From assembly GCF_003674095.1 (NCBI RefSeq), contig NZ_RDBF01000001.1, positions 434,001-498,000 on the forward strand: a stretch of 64,000 nucleotides of DNA, given 5' to 3'. The position numbers were made by a program, and so were the translations under genes. Shown in pieces: positions 15,568 through 25,740 of this stretch; position 1 is the stretch's first letter, and every line of letters begins with the position of its first letter. The notes beneath the pieces are model-generated. The model saw nothing but the letters and a program-made list of their open reading frames with translations, did no database searches and was not told where the DNA came from. Origin of the DNA: Aeromicrobium phragmitis. Lineage in GTDB: Bacteria > Actinomycetota > Actinomycetes > Propionibacteriales > Nocardioidaceae.

Positions 15568-18105
15568 GTGTCCGTCGGCCGTGAGCCGATCGGGCTCGAT
15601 GCCTCACCGACCGACGTCGTCCGGGCCCTTCGGGGCCGCCATCGCCTCGTCGCGCTGATCGGTTCGGGCTGGAGCGTCGGCGACGCGCTCATCGCCTGCG
15701 ACCCGGTGCGCGAGCTGGAGGCGTGGGACGACATCGACCTCCCCGACGTGGGTGCGCAGGAGGGGTTCGGTGGGGGCTGGATCGGCTCCTGGGGCTACCA
15801 GTTGGGCTCCGAGGTCGAGGCGTTGCCGCCGTCCCCGCCCCGACCGATCCCCACACCGCCGTTGCGGGTCGGCTTCTATGACGTCGTGGTCCGCCGTGTG
15901 CGCGGGCAGTGGTGGCTGGAGTGGCTCGCCGGTGCCGATCCGGCACGCCTCGCCTCGCTTCGCGCGGCGCTCGGCGAGGAGCCCGCTCGTCGTCCGTTCT
16001 CTGTCGGCGACCTTCACCTCACGCCCTCACCATCCGCCCATCGTCACGCCGTCCAACGCACCATCGAACACATTCGGGCGGGCGAGGTCTTCCAGGTCAA
16101 CGTCTGCGCACGGCTCGAAGGAGCCTTCACCGGCGACTCCCTCGACGCCTTCTGCGCCGGGGTCGAGCAGTTGGCACCGGCCTTCGCGGCGTACGTGGCC
16201 GACGACCACGGAGCCATCGCCAGCTGGTCGCCGGAGTTGTTCCTGCGCCGGCGCGGCGACGCCGTGCTGACGTCGCCGATCAAGGGCACGGCGGCACTCG
16301 ACGCCGATCCGGCCGAACTGCTCGCCTCGGGCAAGGACCGGGCCGAGAACGTCATGATCGTCGACCTCATGCGCAACGACCTCGGGCGCGTCGCAGAACC
16401 CGGGAGCGTGGAGGTGCCGTCGCTCACGCGGCTGGAGCGGCACGCGGTCTGGCACCTGGTGTCCGACGTCACGGCGACGGTTCGTGCGCCGCACTCCGCC
16501 TTGCTGCGGGCCACCTTCCCGCCCGGGTCGGTGACGGGCGCGCCGAAAGTGCGGGCCATGGAGCTGGTCGCCACCGACCTCGAGACCACGGCCCGTGAGG
16601 CCTACACGGGCGCGATCGGTTACGTCAGTTCGTCGGCCGGCCTGGAGTTCAACGTCGCGATTCGCACGGTGGAGTTCGCCCGAGGTCGGATGTGGCTGGG
16701 AGTCGGCGGAGGGGTGGTGGCTGACAGCGACCCCGACGCGGAACTCGCCGAGTGCTTCGTGAAGGCTCGTCCGCTCGCCCGCGTCCTCGGAGCCCGTCTC
16801 GTCGACGACGCCGGACCAGGGAGCGGGGCCGTCACCGCGTCTCGGCCTCGTCCGGCGGCAGTCGATGTGTCGGCCGGGGTCTTCACCACACTCCTCGTGC
16901 GAGATGGACGGCCCCAGTTCGTCGACGCGCACGTCTCCCGCCTGGCGGCGAGCGCACGCGAACTCTACGGGCACGACATCGCGGCGACGGCGCGACGACT
17001 CCTCATCGAGCGGGCGCGCGAGGTGCCGGGAACCCAGCGGCTGCGCGCGGCCGTCGCTCCGTCGGGGCAGGTGACCGTCACCGCTGCCCCTCTGGACCCG
17101 GGGCCGTCGTCCTGGCGGCTCGTCCCGCAGCGTCTCGACGGCGGGCTCGGGGCCCACAAGTGGGTGGACCGCAGTGCCCTGCCGACCGTCTCGGCCGAGC
17201 CGTTGCTGATCGACGGTGACGACGTGCTGGAGACGGGACGGGCCTCGGTGTTCGCGGTGCTCGACGACGGCGTGCACACGCCCGCGCTCGACGGCCGCAT
17301 CCTGCCCGGCACCATGCGCGCCGCCGTGATCGAGTGTGCCCACGACCACGGAATTCCGGTGTACGAACGCAGACTTCGACTCGGTGAGCTCGCGCATGCG
17401 TCCGAGGTGTTCGCCACCAACGCACTGCGCGGCATCGTCCCGGTCCACGAGGTCGACGGTGCCGGTCGCTGGGCAGTCCCGGGCCCGGTCGCGACACTGC
17501 TGTCGTCGGCACCGAAGGACGTGCTCGCCACGACGACCGGCGAGGGCACGCGAGTCCTGTTCATCGACAACCACGACTCGTTCGTCTTCAATCTGGTCCA
17601 GTACGCCCGCGAGCTGGGGGCGGAGGCCGTCGTCGTGCGGTCCGACGCCGCGCTTCCCGACGTCAGGGAGTTCAGCCACGTCGTGATCTCCCCGGGGCCC
17701 GGGGGGCCGCAGGACGCGGGTATCAGTGCGGAGGCCGTCCGCGCCGCGGCCGCGTTCGAGATCCCAGTCCTCGGCGTGTGCCTGGGGCATCAGGTCATCG
17801 CCGAGGCCTTCGGGGGCAGGGTCGCCCGGGCAGCAGAGCCGGTGCACGGCAAGCCGGTCCTCGTCCGGCACGAAGGACTGGGGGTGCTCGCGGACCTGCC
17901 GTCGCCGTTCACGGCGGCGCGCTACCACTCACTGGCGGTCGAGACCGTTCCCCCGGAGCTGGCGGTGACGGCCCGGACCGGTTCGGGCATCGTCATGGCG
18001 ATCCGCCACCGTCAGTTGCCGATCGAGGGCGTGCAGTTTCATCCGGAGTCGATCCTCACGCGCCACGGCCACGCGCTGCTCGGCGCGTTCCTCGCATCGC
18101 GCTGA
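15568..18105 (+). CDS. Triple-fusion 4-aminobenzoate synthase: PabB, then PabC, then PabA
   Basis: An 845-residue fusion covering the whole route from chorismate to 4-aminobenzoate for folate. Residues about 1-420 are the chorismate-using synthase (PabB). The PIKGT motif has Lys239, where anthranilate synthases have Ala, which identifies aminodeoxychorismate synthase. Residues about 432-650 are a class IV PLP lyase (PabC) with the likely Schiff-base Lys531 in AHKWVD, followed by LPGTMR. Residues about 662-845 are a glutamine amidotransferase (PabA) starting VLFIDNHDSF, with Cys738 in GVCLGHQ and His825/Glu827 in HPES. The GTG at 15568 lies one base after the dnaX stop; the longer frame lies inside dnaX. 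The common fusion order is PabA-PabB; PabA at the C-terminus after PabC is unusual. Confidence 0.9.
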   Translation: MSVGREPIGLDASPTDVVRALRGRHRLVALIGSGWSVGDALIACDPVRELEAWDDIDLPDVGAQEGFGGGWIGSWGYQLGSEVEALPPSPPRPIPTPPLRVGFYDVVVRRVRGQWWLEWLAGADPARLASLRAALGEEPARRPFSVGDLHLTPSPSAHRHAVQRTIEHIRAGEVFQVNVCARLEGAFTGDSLDAFCAGVEQLAPAFAAYVADDHGAIASWSPELFLRRRGDAVLTSPIKGTAALDADPAELLASGKDRAENVMIVDLMRNDLGRVAEPGSVEVPSLTRLERHAVWHLVSDVTATVRAPHSALLRATFPPGSVTGAPKVRAMELVATDLETTAREAYTGAIGYVSSSAGLEFNVAIRTVEFARGRMWLGVGGGVVADSDPDAELAECFVKARPLARVLGARLVDDAGPGSGAVTASRPRPAAVDVSAGVFTTLLVRDGRPQFVDAHVSRLAASARELYGHDIAATARRLLIERAREVPGTQRLRAAVAPSGQVTVTAAPLDPGPSSWRLVPQRLDGGLGAHKWVDRSALPTVSAEPLLIDGDDVLETGRASVFAVLDDGVHTPALDGRILPGTMRAAVIECAHDHGIPVYERRLRLGELAHASEVFATNALRGIVPVHEVDGAGRWAVPGPVATLLSSAPKDVLATTTGEGTRVLFIDNHDSFVFNLVQYARELGAEAVVVRSDAALPDVREFSHVVISPGPGGPQDAGISAEAVRAAAAFEIPVLGVCLGHQVIAEAFGGRVARAAEPVHGKPVLVRHEGLGVLADLPSPFTAARYHSLAVETVPPELAVTARTGSGIVMAIRHRQLPIEGVQFHPESILTRHGHALLGAFLASR

Positions 18106-18122
18106 CGGCAGGGGGCTGCGGT

Positions 18123-18860
18123 TCAGGCCGTCCAGGTGATCGGGGCGTCGAGCACCTCGGGGTACTTCTCCTGCGCGTATCGCACGTACTCGTCGATGTG
18201 GTCGGCCATCGCCCGGGCAGCGGCGTCACCGTCGTGTGCGGCGATCGCCGCACAGATGGTGGTGTGCGCTCCGTACACCTCTTCGCGGCGGCGGCCGGGG
18301 AACTCGATCCCGAGAGCCGACGCGGCGAGAATGTCGAGCAACGCTTCGACGAGGTAGCCGAACACCGGGTTACCGGAGCTGTGGGCGATGAGGACGTGGA
18401 ACCGGCGGTTCTCCTCGAGGAACACCAGTTCGTCGTCCATCTGCTCATGCATCGTCTCGACGCTCTCGCGAAGCTCGGCAAGCGCGTCGTCGCTCATCTG
18501 CTCGGCCGCGAGCCGCGCCGTCAAGGTCTCGACGGTCGCCCGGGCGTCGGCGATGGCTCGGTGGGAGGCGTCAGCGAACTGCAGCAGCAGGCTCAGGGCC
18601 GCCGACAGCGAGCTCGAATCGGGCCGTTCCACCACGGGGCCGCCACCGGGCCCCGGACGGAGGCTGATGACTCCTTGTAGTTCCAAGTAGCGCAGTGATT
18701 CGCGGAGCGTGCCCCGACCGACCTGGTATTGCTCGAGCATCGCTCGTTCCGGCGGTAGCCGCTCGCCGACCTGGTTACCGCGGCGATTGATATCGGCCAC
18801 GATGCGTTGCGCCACCAGCATGGCCGTCTTCTGCGGCCGAGGCGCGCTTCGTGCTCCCAT
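18123..18860 (-). CDS. GntR-family transcriptional regulator, FadR/FCD subgroup
   Basis: A 245-residue regulator. The N-terminal winged helix-turn-helix (residues about 15-80) has GERLPPERAMLEQYQVGRGTL and the wing GVISLRPGPGGG. The rest is an all-helical FCD ligand domain with the metal-binding type residues (Asp, and His in RFHVLIAHSSGNPVF and HTTICAAIAAHDG). It starts at the ATG at 18858-18860 behind GGAGGGACC. It lies between the pab fusion and recR, transcribed against them, and has no obvious metabolic partner gene. Its target and effector, probably an organic acid by family, are unknown. Confidence 0.85.
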   Translation of the reverse strand: MGARSAPRPQKTAMLVAQRIVADINRRGNQVGERLPPERAMLEQYQVGRGTLRESLRYLELQGVISLRPGPGGGPVVERPDSSSLSAALSLLLQFADASHRAIADARATVETLTARLAAEQMSDDALAELRESVETMHEQMDDELVFLEENRRFHVLIAHSSGNPVFGYLVEALLDILAASALGIEFPGRRREEVYGAHTTICAAIAAHDGDAAARAMADHIDEYVRYAQEKYPEVLDAPITWTA

Positions 18861-19064
18861 GTGGTCCCTCCACCTTGATGCCGAATTCCCCCGAGGTTAC
18901 TGGTGAGTCAGTTGACGAAGCATACGCAGGAATTGGCACGGAAGCGAGCGGAACGGGCGGGACATGGACGTTCATCCCACTTCTCGGGAGGCCGTCGTCC
19001 GCCGTCCCGGCGGTGACACCGCGCGCGATCGCGCGCGTCGCAGCGGTCGCTGGTCCTGACCGAC

Positions 19065-19070
19065 TAGGCT
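19065..19070 (+). promoter_or_regulatory. -10 element (TAGGCT) of recR
   Basis: TAGGCT lies 6 bases before the GTG at 19077, with no ribosome site. This is a leaderless start. No convincing -35 is present. Confidence 0.6.
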
Positions 19071-19076
19071 GGGCAG

Positions 19077-19676
19077 GTGTACGAGAGCGTGATCCAGGAC
19101 CTCATCGAGGAGCTCGGCCAGCTGCCCGGCATCGGTCCGAAGAGCGCTCAGCGCATCGCCTTCCATCTCCTCGACGCCGACCCCGAGGACGTCAAGCGTC
19201 TCGCCGCCACACTCGTGGACGCCAAGACCAAGGTGCACTTCTGCGTCGTCTGCGGAAACGTCACGGTCGAGACCGAATGTCGCATCTGCGCCGATCCGCG
19301 GCGCGACCCCTCGGTGCTGTGCGTCGTGGAGGAGAGCAAGGACGTCATCGCCATCGAGCGCACCCGCGAGTTCCGCGGTCGGTACCACGTGCTGGGCGGG
19401 GCGATCAGCCCGCTGGCCGGTATCGGGCCGGACCAGTTGCGCATCAAGGAACTGCTCGGCCGGCTCCAGGACGGCACCGTCACCGAGGTCATCATCGCCA
19501 CCGACCCGAATCTGGAGGGCGAGGCGACCGCCACCTACCTCATGCGGATGCTGATGCCGCTCGGCCTCAGGGTCACCAAGCTCGCCAGCGGACTGCCCGT
19601 CGGCGGCGATCTCGAGTACGCCGACGAAGTCACCCTCGGCCGCGCCTTCGAACACCGCACGTCCGTCGGCCAGTGA
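19077..19676 (+). CDS. recR: Recombination mediator protein RecR
   Basis: A 199-residue RecR of usual length. It acts with RecO to load RecA on single-stranded DNA. The helix-hairpin-helix motif [17 protein letters not shown] (residues about 15-31) is followed by a four-Cys zinc finger ([16 protein letters not shown]) and a Toprim domain beginning [14 protein letters not shown]. The GTG start follows a -10 hexamer by 6 bases. The final codons SVGQ and stop are part of a 50-base unit that is repeated in tandem downstream. The next gene, lysC, is 214 bases away. Confidence 0.95.
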   Translation: MYESVIQDLIEELGQLPGIGPKSAQRIAFHLLDADPEDVKRLAATLVDAKTKVHFCVVCGNVTVETECRICADPRRDPSVLCVVEESKDVIAIERTREFRGRYHVLGGAISPLAGIGPDQLRIKELLGRLQDGTVTEVIIATDPNLEGEATATYLMRMLMPLGLRVTKLASGLPVGGDLEYADEVTLGRAFEHRTSVGQ

Positions 19677-19777
19677 GGTCCTCGGCTCGAGCGAGTCGAG
19701 AAGGACCTTGCTCCGTTGGACAGTGACGTCCTCGGCTCGAGCGAGTCGAAAAGGAGCTTGCTCCGTCGGCCAGTGAC
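19661..19777 (+). repeat. 50-base tandem repeat over the recR stop codon
   Basis: There are two full units (19661-19710 and 19711-19760) and a partial third (19761-19777). Unit boundaries read CCGTCGGCCAGTGA, so the recR stop codon lies in the first unit and is recreated in each. Within the unit, GGTCCTCGGCTCGA and TCGAGAAGGACC form a hairpin (19678-19708). The second copy has several changes that weaken the stem. Confidence 0.85.
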
Positions 19778-19828
19778 CTTCGCGCGCCCACGAAGCGGGA
19801 GGTGAGCGGAGGTTGCGGGGCGAGTGCG

Positions 19829-19834
19829 TAGACT
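19829..19834 (+). promoter_or_regulatory. Probable -10 element (TAGACT) of lysC-asd
   Basis: TAGACT lies 56 bases before the chosen lysC ATG and 5 bases before an upstream in-frame GTG at 19840. With transcription starting near 19841, the ATG at 19891 has a leader of about 50 bases and an AAGGAAC ribosome site. Confidence 0.45.
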
Positions 19835-19890
19835 AAGCGGTGGCGCAGCGTGGCGTTCATGTTCCCGTCTCACCGAACCAAGGAACCCCC

Positions 19891-22229
<2,339 letters not shown>

Positions 22230-22240
22230 CCTTGCGTTCG

Positions 22241-22303
22241 CGCTGAGTGTGACGTTTCGCAGGTGAAATCGCGCTCTTCGCCTGTCAAACGTCACACTCA
22301 GCG
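22241..22303. terminator. Long inverted repeat between asd and acetoacetyl-CoA synthetase
   Basis: The arms 22241-22257 and 22287-22303 are a perfect 17-base match (CGCTGAGTGTGACGTTT and its complement). An inner pair CAGGTGAA/TTCGCCTG has one mismatch. The right arm covers the last codon and stop of the minus-strand gene. It can act as a terminator for both converging genes. Confidence 0.7.
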
Positions 22304-24259
22304 AGTACCCCCGCTGCTGAAACCGGTGTAGTCGTCGAGAACCTCGGGGTTCTGGAGGGCGCCGCGGGCAGCGGCATCGTCGACGGGTGTGCCCCGCAGG
22401 ATCTTCTTGACCGGCACTTCGAGCTTCTTGCCCGACAGTGTCCGCGGTGCGGCTCGCACCTGGTGGATCTCGTCGGGTACGTGCCGCGGCGACAGTCGGG
22501 ACCGCAGTTCGCGACGGATGCGCTGGCGGAGGTCCTCGTCCAGCGCGGAGCCGTCTGCAGTCGCGACGAACAGCAGGAGACGTCCCGCCCCTCCCTCATC
22601 GTCCTCCAGGTGCACGACGAGGCTGTCAGCGACCTCGGGGAGCGACTCGACGACGCTGTAGAACTCCGAGGTGCCCAAGCGGACGCCGCCGCGGTTCAAC
22701 GTCGCGTCGCTGCGTCCGGTGATGACGCAGCTGCCGTACTCGGTGATACGAATCCAGTCGCCGTGGCGCCAGACGCCGGGAATGTTCTCGAAGTACGCGG
22801 CCCGGTAGCGGCTGCCGTCCGGATCGCCCCAGAAGCCGACCGGCATCGACGGCATGGGCCGGGTGACGACGAGTTCGCCGAGCTGATCGCGGACGGGCTT
22901 GCCGTCAGGGTCGACGGCGTCGACGGCGCACCCGAGGCAGCGGCAGGAGATCTCACCGGCGTAGACCGGCACGATCGGAGCCGACCCCACGAACGCGGCG
23001 CACACGTCCGTGCCGCCTGAGACCGAGCAGATCTGGACGTCCGGCCCGAACTCGTCGTGTGCCCACCGGAAGCCCTCGGCGGGCAATGGGGCGCCAGTCG
23101 AACCGACCGCGCGAAGTTCGCGGAGGTCACCGAGCTGACGCGGGTGCACGCCCTCCTTGCGGCACTGCAACAGAAACGGCGCGCTCGTGCCGAAGTAGGT
23201 CACGTCGAGTTCGTCGGCCATGCGCCACAACGCGCCGAGGTCCGGGCTGGCCGGATCGCCGTCGACCATCACGATGGTCGCGCCGGTGCCGAGACCGGAG
23301 ACGAGGAAGTTCCACATCATCCAGCCCGTCGTGGAGAACCAGAAGAACCGGTCGCGGGGGCCGAGATCGCAGTGGAGGGCCAGCGCCTTGAGGTGCTCGA
23401 TCGTGATGCCGCCGTGCCCGTGGACGATCGGCTTGGGGAGGCCCGTGGTGCCCGAGGAGAACAGGATGTACAGCGGTGCTGCGAAGGGGAGCCGGACGAA
23501 GTCCAGTGCGCCCGGCTCCGCAGTGAAGTCGGCCCAGGTGGTCGCACCCTCCGGTACCGGGCCGGACTCCTCGAGGTAGGGAAGCCAGACGGTGGTGCGC
23601 ACGCTCGGCAGGGCGGCGCGGATCGCGTCGACCTCCTGGCGGCGGTCGATCGGCTTGGTGCCGTAGCGGTAACCGTCGACGGTGAGCAGGAGCGTCGGTT
23701 CGATCTGCTGCCACCGGTCCACGACGCTCTGGGTGCCGAACTCGGGCGCGCACGAGGTGAAGACCGCGCCCAGACTGGCGCTCGCCAAGAGCAGAACGAG
23801 GGTCTCGGGGACGTTCGGGGCATAGGCCGCCACGCGGTCACCCTGACTGACGCCGGCCCGCAACAACCCGGCCCTCGCACGAGCGACCTGGTCCCGGAAC
23901 TGCGCCGCGGTCAGCGCTATGTCCTCGCGGCTCTGCGAGCGGGCGAGCACGACGACGTCGTCGTCCGCGCGCCCGGGCATACGCACCATGGCCTCGGCGT
24001 AGTTGACTCGCACGTGCGGGAACCACACGGCGCCGGGCATGACGTCCTCGGAGAGCGCCACCGAGGCATCGCCGTCGGAGGGGATGTCGAAGTAGCGCCA
24101 CAGGGCGGCCCAGAACGAATCCGGTTCGTCGACGGACCACTGCCAGAGGCGTTCGTAGTCCGGGACGTCGGCGATCGACTCGGCGGACAACCACCGCATG
24201 AAGCCCTCCATCTGGCTCGATCCGTCCAGCGGTGGCGACCAGAGCACAGGGGCGGTCAT
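22298..24259 (-). CDS. Acetoacetyl-CoA synthetase
   Basis: A 653-residue member of the ANL adenylate-forming family, close to acetoacetate-CoA ligase in length and motifs. The AMP-binding loop ILFSSGTTGLPKPIVHGHGG, the hinge region ITGRSDATLNRGGVRLG and the C-terminal Lys in RTLSGKKLEVPVKK are all present. It activates acetoacetate, or a related short acid, with ATP and CoA. The start is the ATG at 24257-24259; the longer frame has no family similarity in its first part and overlaps the neighbour. The upstream membrane-protein gene overlaps by 4 bases. The stop lies inside a long inverted repeat shared with asd. Confidence 0.88.
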   Translation of the reverse strand: MTAPVLWSPPLDGSSQMEGFMRWLSAESIADVPDYERLWQWSVDEPDSFWAALWRYFDIPSDGDASVALSEDVMPGAVWFPHVRVNYAEAMVRMPGRADDDVVVLARSQSREDIALTAAQFRDQVARARAGLLRAGVSQGDRVAAYAPNVPETLVLLLASASLGAVFTSCAPEFGTQSVVDRWQQIEPTLLLTVDGYRYGTKPIDRRQEVDAIRAALPSVRTTVWLPYLEESGPVPEGATTWADFTAEPGALDFVRLPFAAPLYILFSSGTTGLPKPIVHGHGGITIEHLKALALHCDLGPRDRFFWFSTTGWMMWNFLVSGLGTGATIVMVDGDPASPDLGALWRMADELDVTYFGTSAPFLLQCRKEGVHPRQLGDLRELRAVGSTGAPLPAEGFRWAHDEFGPDVQICSVSGGTDVCAAFVGSAPIVPVYAGEISCRCLGCAVDAVDPDGKPVRDQLGELVVTRPMPSMPVGFWGDPDGSRYRAAYFENIPGVWRHGDWIRITEYGSCVITGRSDATLNRGGVRLGTSEFYSVVESLPEVADSLVVHLEDDEGGAGRLLLFVATADGSALDEDLRQRIRRELRSRLSPRHVPDEIHQVRAAPRTLSGKKLEVPVKKILRGTPVDDAAARGALQNPEVLDDYTGFSSGGTR

Positions 24260-24915
24260 GCGTCGTCTCCTTGGCGTTCGGCGAGGTCGAGGACACGGTC
24301 GGCGGCCAGGAACGCGAGCGATCCCACCGCCGGGAGGATGAGGAACGCCCAGGCGGTCGCCGCCGGCCGCAGGAAGATCGCGAGCACCAGGGCGAGCACC
24401 AGGACGGCACCCAGCGAGGCGACGGTCCATGCCCGGGGCGAACCGAGCCGGCGCAGGCAGAAGGCGGCGGTGCTCACGACGGCCACGGCGAGGAGCGCGA
24501 TCGTGGCGAAACCGGCCGCTCCCGCCCCGCCGGCCACCCCGCGCACCGCTGCGACGACGGCGGTGGCGAGCGCGCCGAGGGTCGCCATCAGCAGCCCCGC
24601 GCCCGCCCCGACCACGGCAGCGGCCACCCAGTTCTCCCAGTGGGGCCAGTGCAGGTGCCGTAGCTCGGCGACGGTGAGTTCTGCGAGCAGACGGACCGCT
24701 GCGGAGGCCTTCCTCCTCGCGTTGGCAGCGTGATCGGCGAGGGAGACCCGGGGGGCGTCGAGGGGCGCGGGCTTTCGCGGGCGCCGACTGGGCCGGCGGA
24801 CGCGCGGAAGGGTGGTGACCGGCCGCTCGACCGGTGGCTCGCCTTCGTGTTGGTCTGGCCTGACAGGACGGATCACGACCTTCTTGACGCGCCCCGGCGA
24901 CTCCGGCTCCTCCAT
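24256..24915 (-). CDS. Hypothetical membrane protein
   Basis: A 219-residue protein I do not recognise. The first 85 residues are Pro/Arg-rich, basic and probably cytoplasmic. Four hydrophobic segments follow (about residues 95-120, 122-150, 165-185 and 188-205), and the end is acidic. It overlaps the acetoacetyl-CoA synthetase start by 4 bases (ATGA), so the two are co-translated. It could be an accessory membrane protein of that operon, but nothing in the sequence shows a function. Confidence 0.65.
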   Translation of the reverse strand: MEEPESPGRVKKVVIRPVRPDQHEGEPPVERPVTTLPRVRRPSRRPRKPAPLDAPRVSLADHAANARRKASAAVRLLAELTVAELRHLHWPHWENWVAAAVVGAGAGLLMATLGALATAVVAAVRGVAGGAGAAGFATIALLAVAVVSTAAFCLRRLGSPRAWTVASLGAVLVLALVLAIFLRPAATAWAFLILPAVGSLAFLAADRVLDLAERQGDDA

Positions 24916-25037
24916 GGCAGCAGTGTGGCACAGCTCTCAGTGCGATTCACCGGCCGCACGAACTCTGAGGCCGACTCCGCGGGTTTGCTGCATCGGCAAA
25001 GCAGTTTGCCACCGGCGCGCGCAGGGTTGAGGCTGGG

Positions 25038-25650
25038 ATGATGGGTGACTTCGACAAGACCTTCTGGGACGAGCACTGGCAGGAGGCCGGCCGACGAGGA
25101 GACGATGCAATGCCGCCCCATCCGCGGTTGGTCGCGCTCGTTGCGGAGCTCGTCCCGGGCACCGCACTCGATGCGGGCAGTGGTGAGGGCGCGGAGGCGG
25201 TCTGGCTCGCCCGGCACGGCTGGCAGGTCACCGCTGTCGACATCTCGGCCAAGGCACTCGCGCGCGGCCCGGCACGCGGCCGCATCCAGCGGCGGTTCGC
25301 ACGTGGAGTGGATCGAGGCCGACCTCAGCGTCTGGGAGCCGCACCGGACGTTCGACCTGGTGACGACGCACTATGCGCATCCGCAGCTCCCGCAGCTGGA
25401 TTTCTACGAACGCATCAGTCACTGGGTCGCGCCGGGGGGAACCCTGCTCATCGTCGGTCACCTGGCGGGCTCGGGACCCGCGCACGCGCACCCGCCGAAG
25501 GCCACGGCCGACGCTGCAGGCATCAGCGGGCGTCTCGGGGCTCCGGCGTGGCAGATCGTCAGCGCCGAGGAGGTCGCGCGCACGGTGACGGCGCCGAACG
25601 GGCGCAGACTCGAGCTCCACGACGTGATCGTCCAGGCCCGGCGGATCTGA
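25038..25650 (+). pseudogene. SAM-dependent methyltransferase with a single-base frameshift
   Basis: The first frame (from ATG at 25038) encodes DKTFWDEHWQEAG and motif I ALDAGSGEGAEAVWLA up to VDISAKALAR, then loses similarity. The next frame carries the rest: HVEWIEADLSVWEP, FDLVTTHYAHPQ and WVAPGGTLLIVGH, ending at 25650. The switch is near 25266 in a GC-rich run (GCGCGCGGCCCGG). Removing one base there joins ALAR to ARHAAAS and gives a normal protein of about 204 residues. It may be a true inactivation or a sequencing error in the G/C run. Most relatives methylate small molecules or are tellurite-resistance-like; the substrate is unknown. Confidence 0.8.
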
Positions 25651-25678
25651 TCGATCGAACGGTCGCTGCAACGACGAC

Positions 25679-25715
25679 GGCCACGTGGACCCGGACGAGC
25701 CGGGTCCACGTGGCC
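25679..25715. terminator. Terminator hairpin between convergent genes
   Basis: Perfect 16-base arms GGCCACGTGGACCCGG (25679-25694) and its complement (25700-25715) enclose a 5-base loop. It lies between the broken methyltransferase and the converging anchored-protein gene and can serve both. Confidence 0.8.
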
Positions 25716-25740
25716 GTGGTGAACGGTAGGCCGCGCTCGC

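Noticed and set aside
16027..17928. Minus-strand open frame of 633 codons
   Set aside because: It lies opposite the pab fusion whose catalytic residues are intact; its own translation has no recognisable domain.
19840..19890. GTG at 19840 as lysC start
   Set aside because: It lies 5 bases after TAGACT but adds 17 residues not found in the family. The ATG at 19891 has a good ribosome site.
24260..24931. N-terminal extension of acetoacetyl-CoA synthetase
   Set aside because: It overlaps the membrane-protein gene and has no similarity; the ATG at 24259 gives the normal family length.
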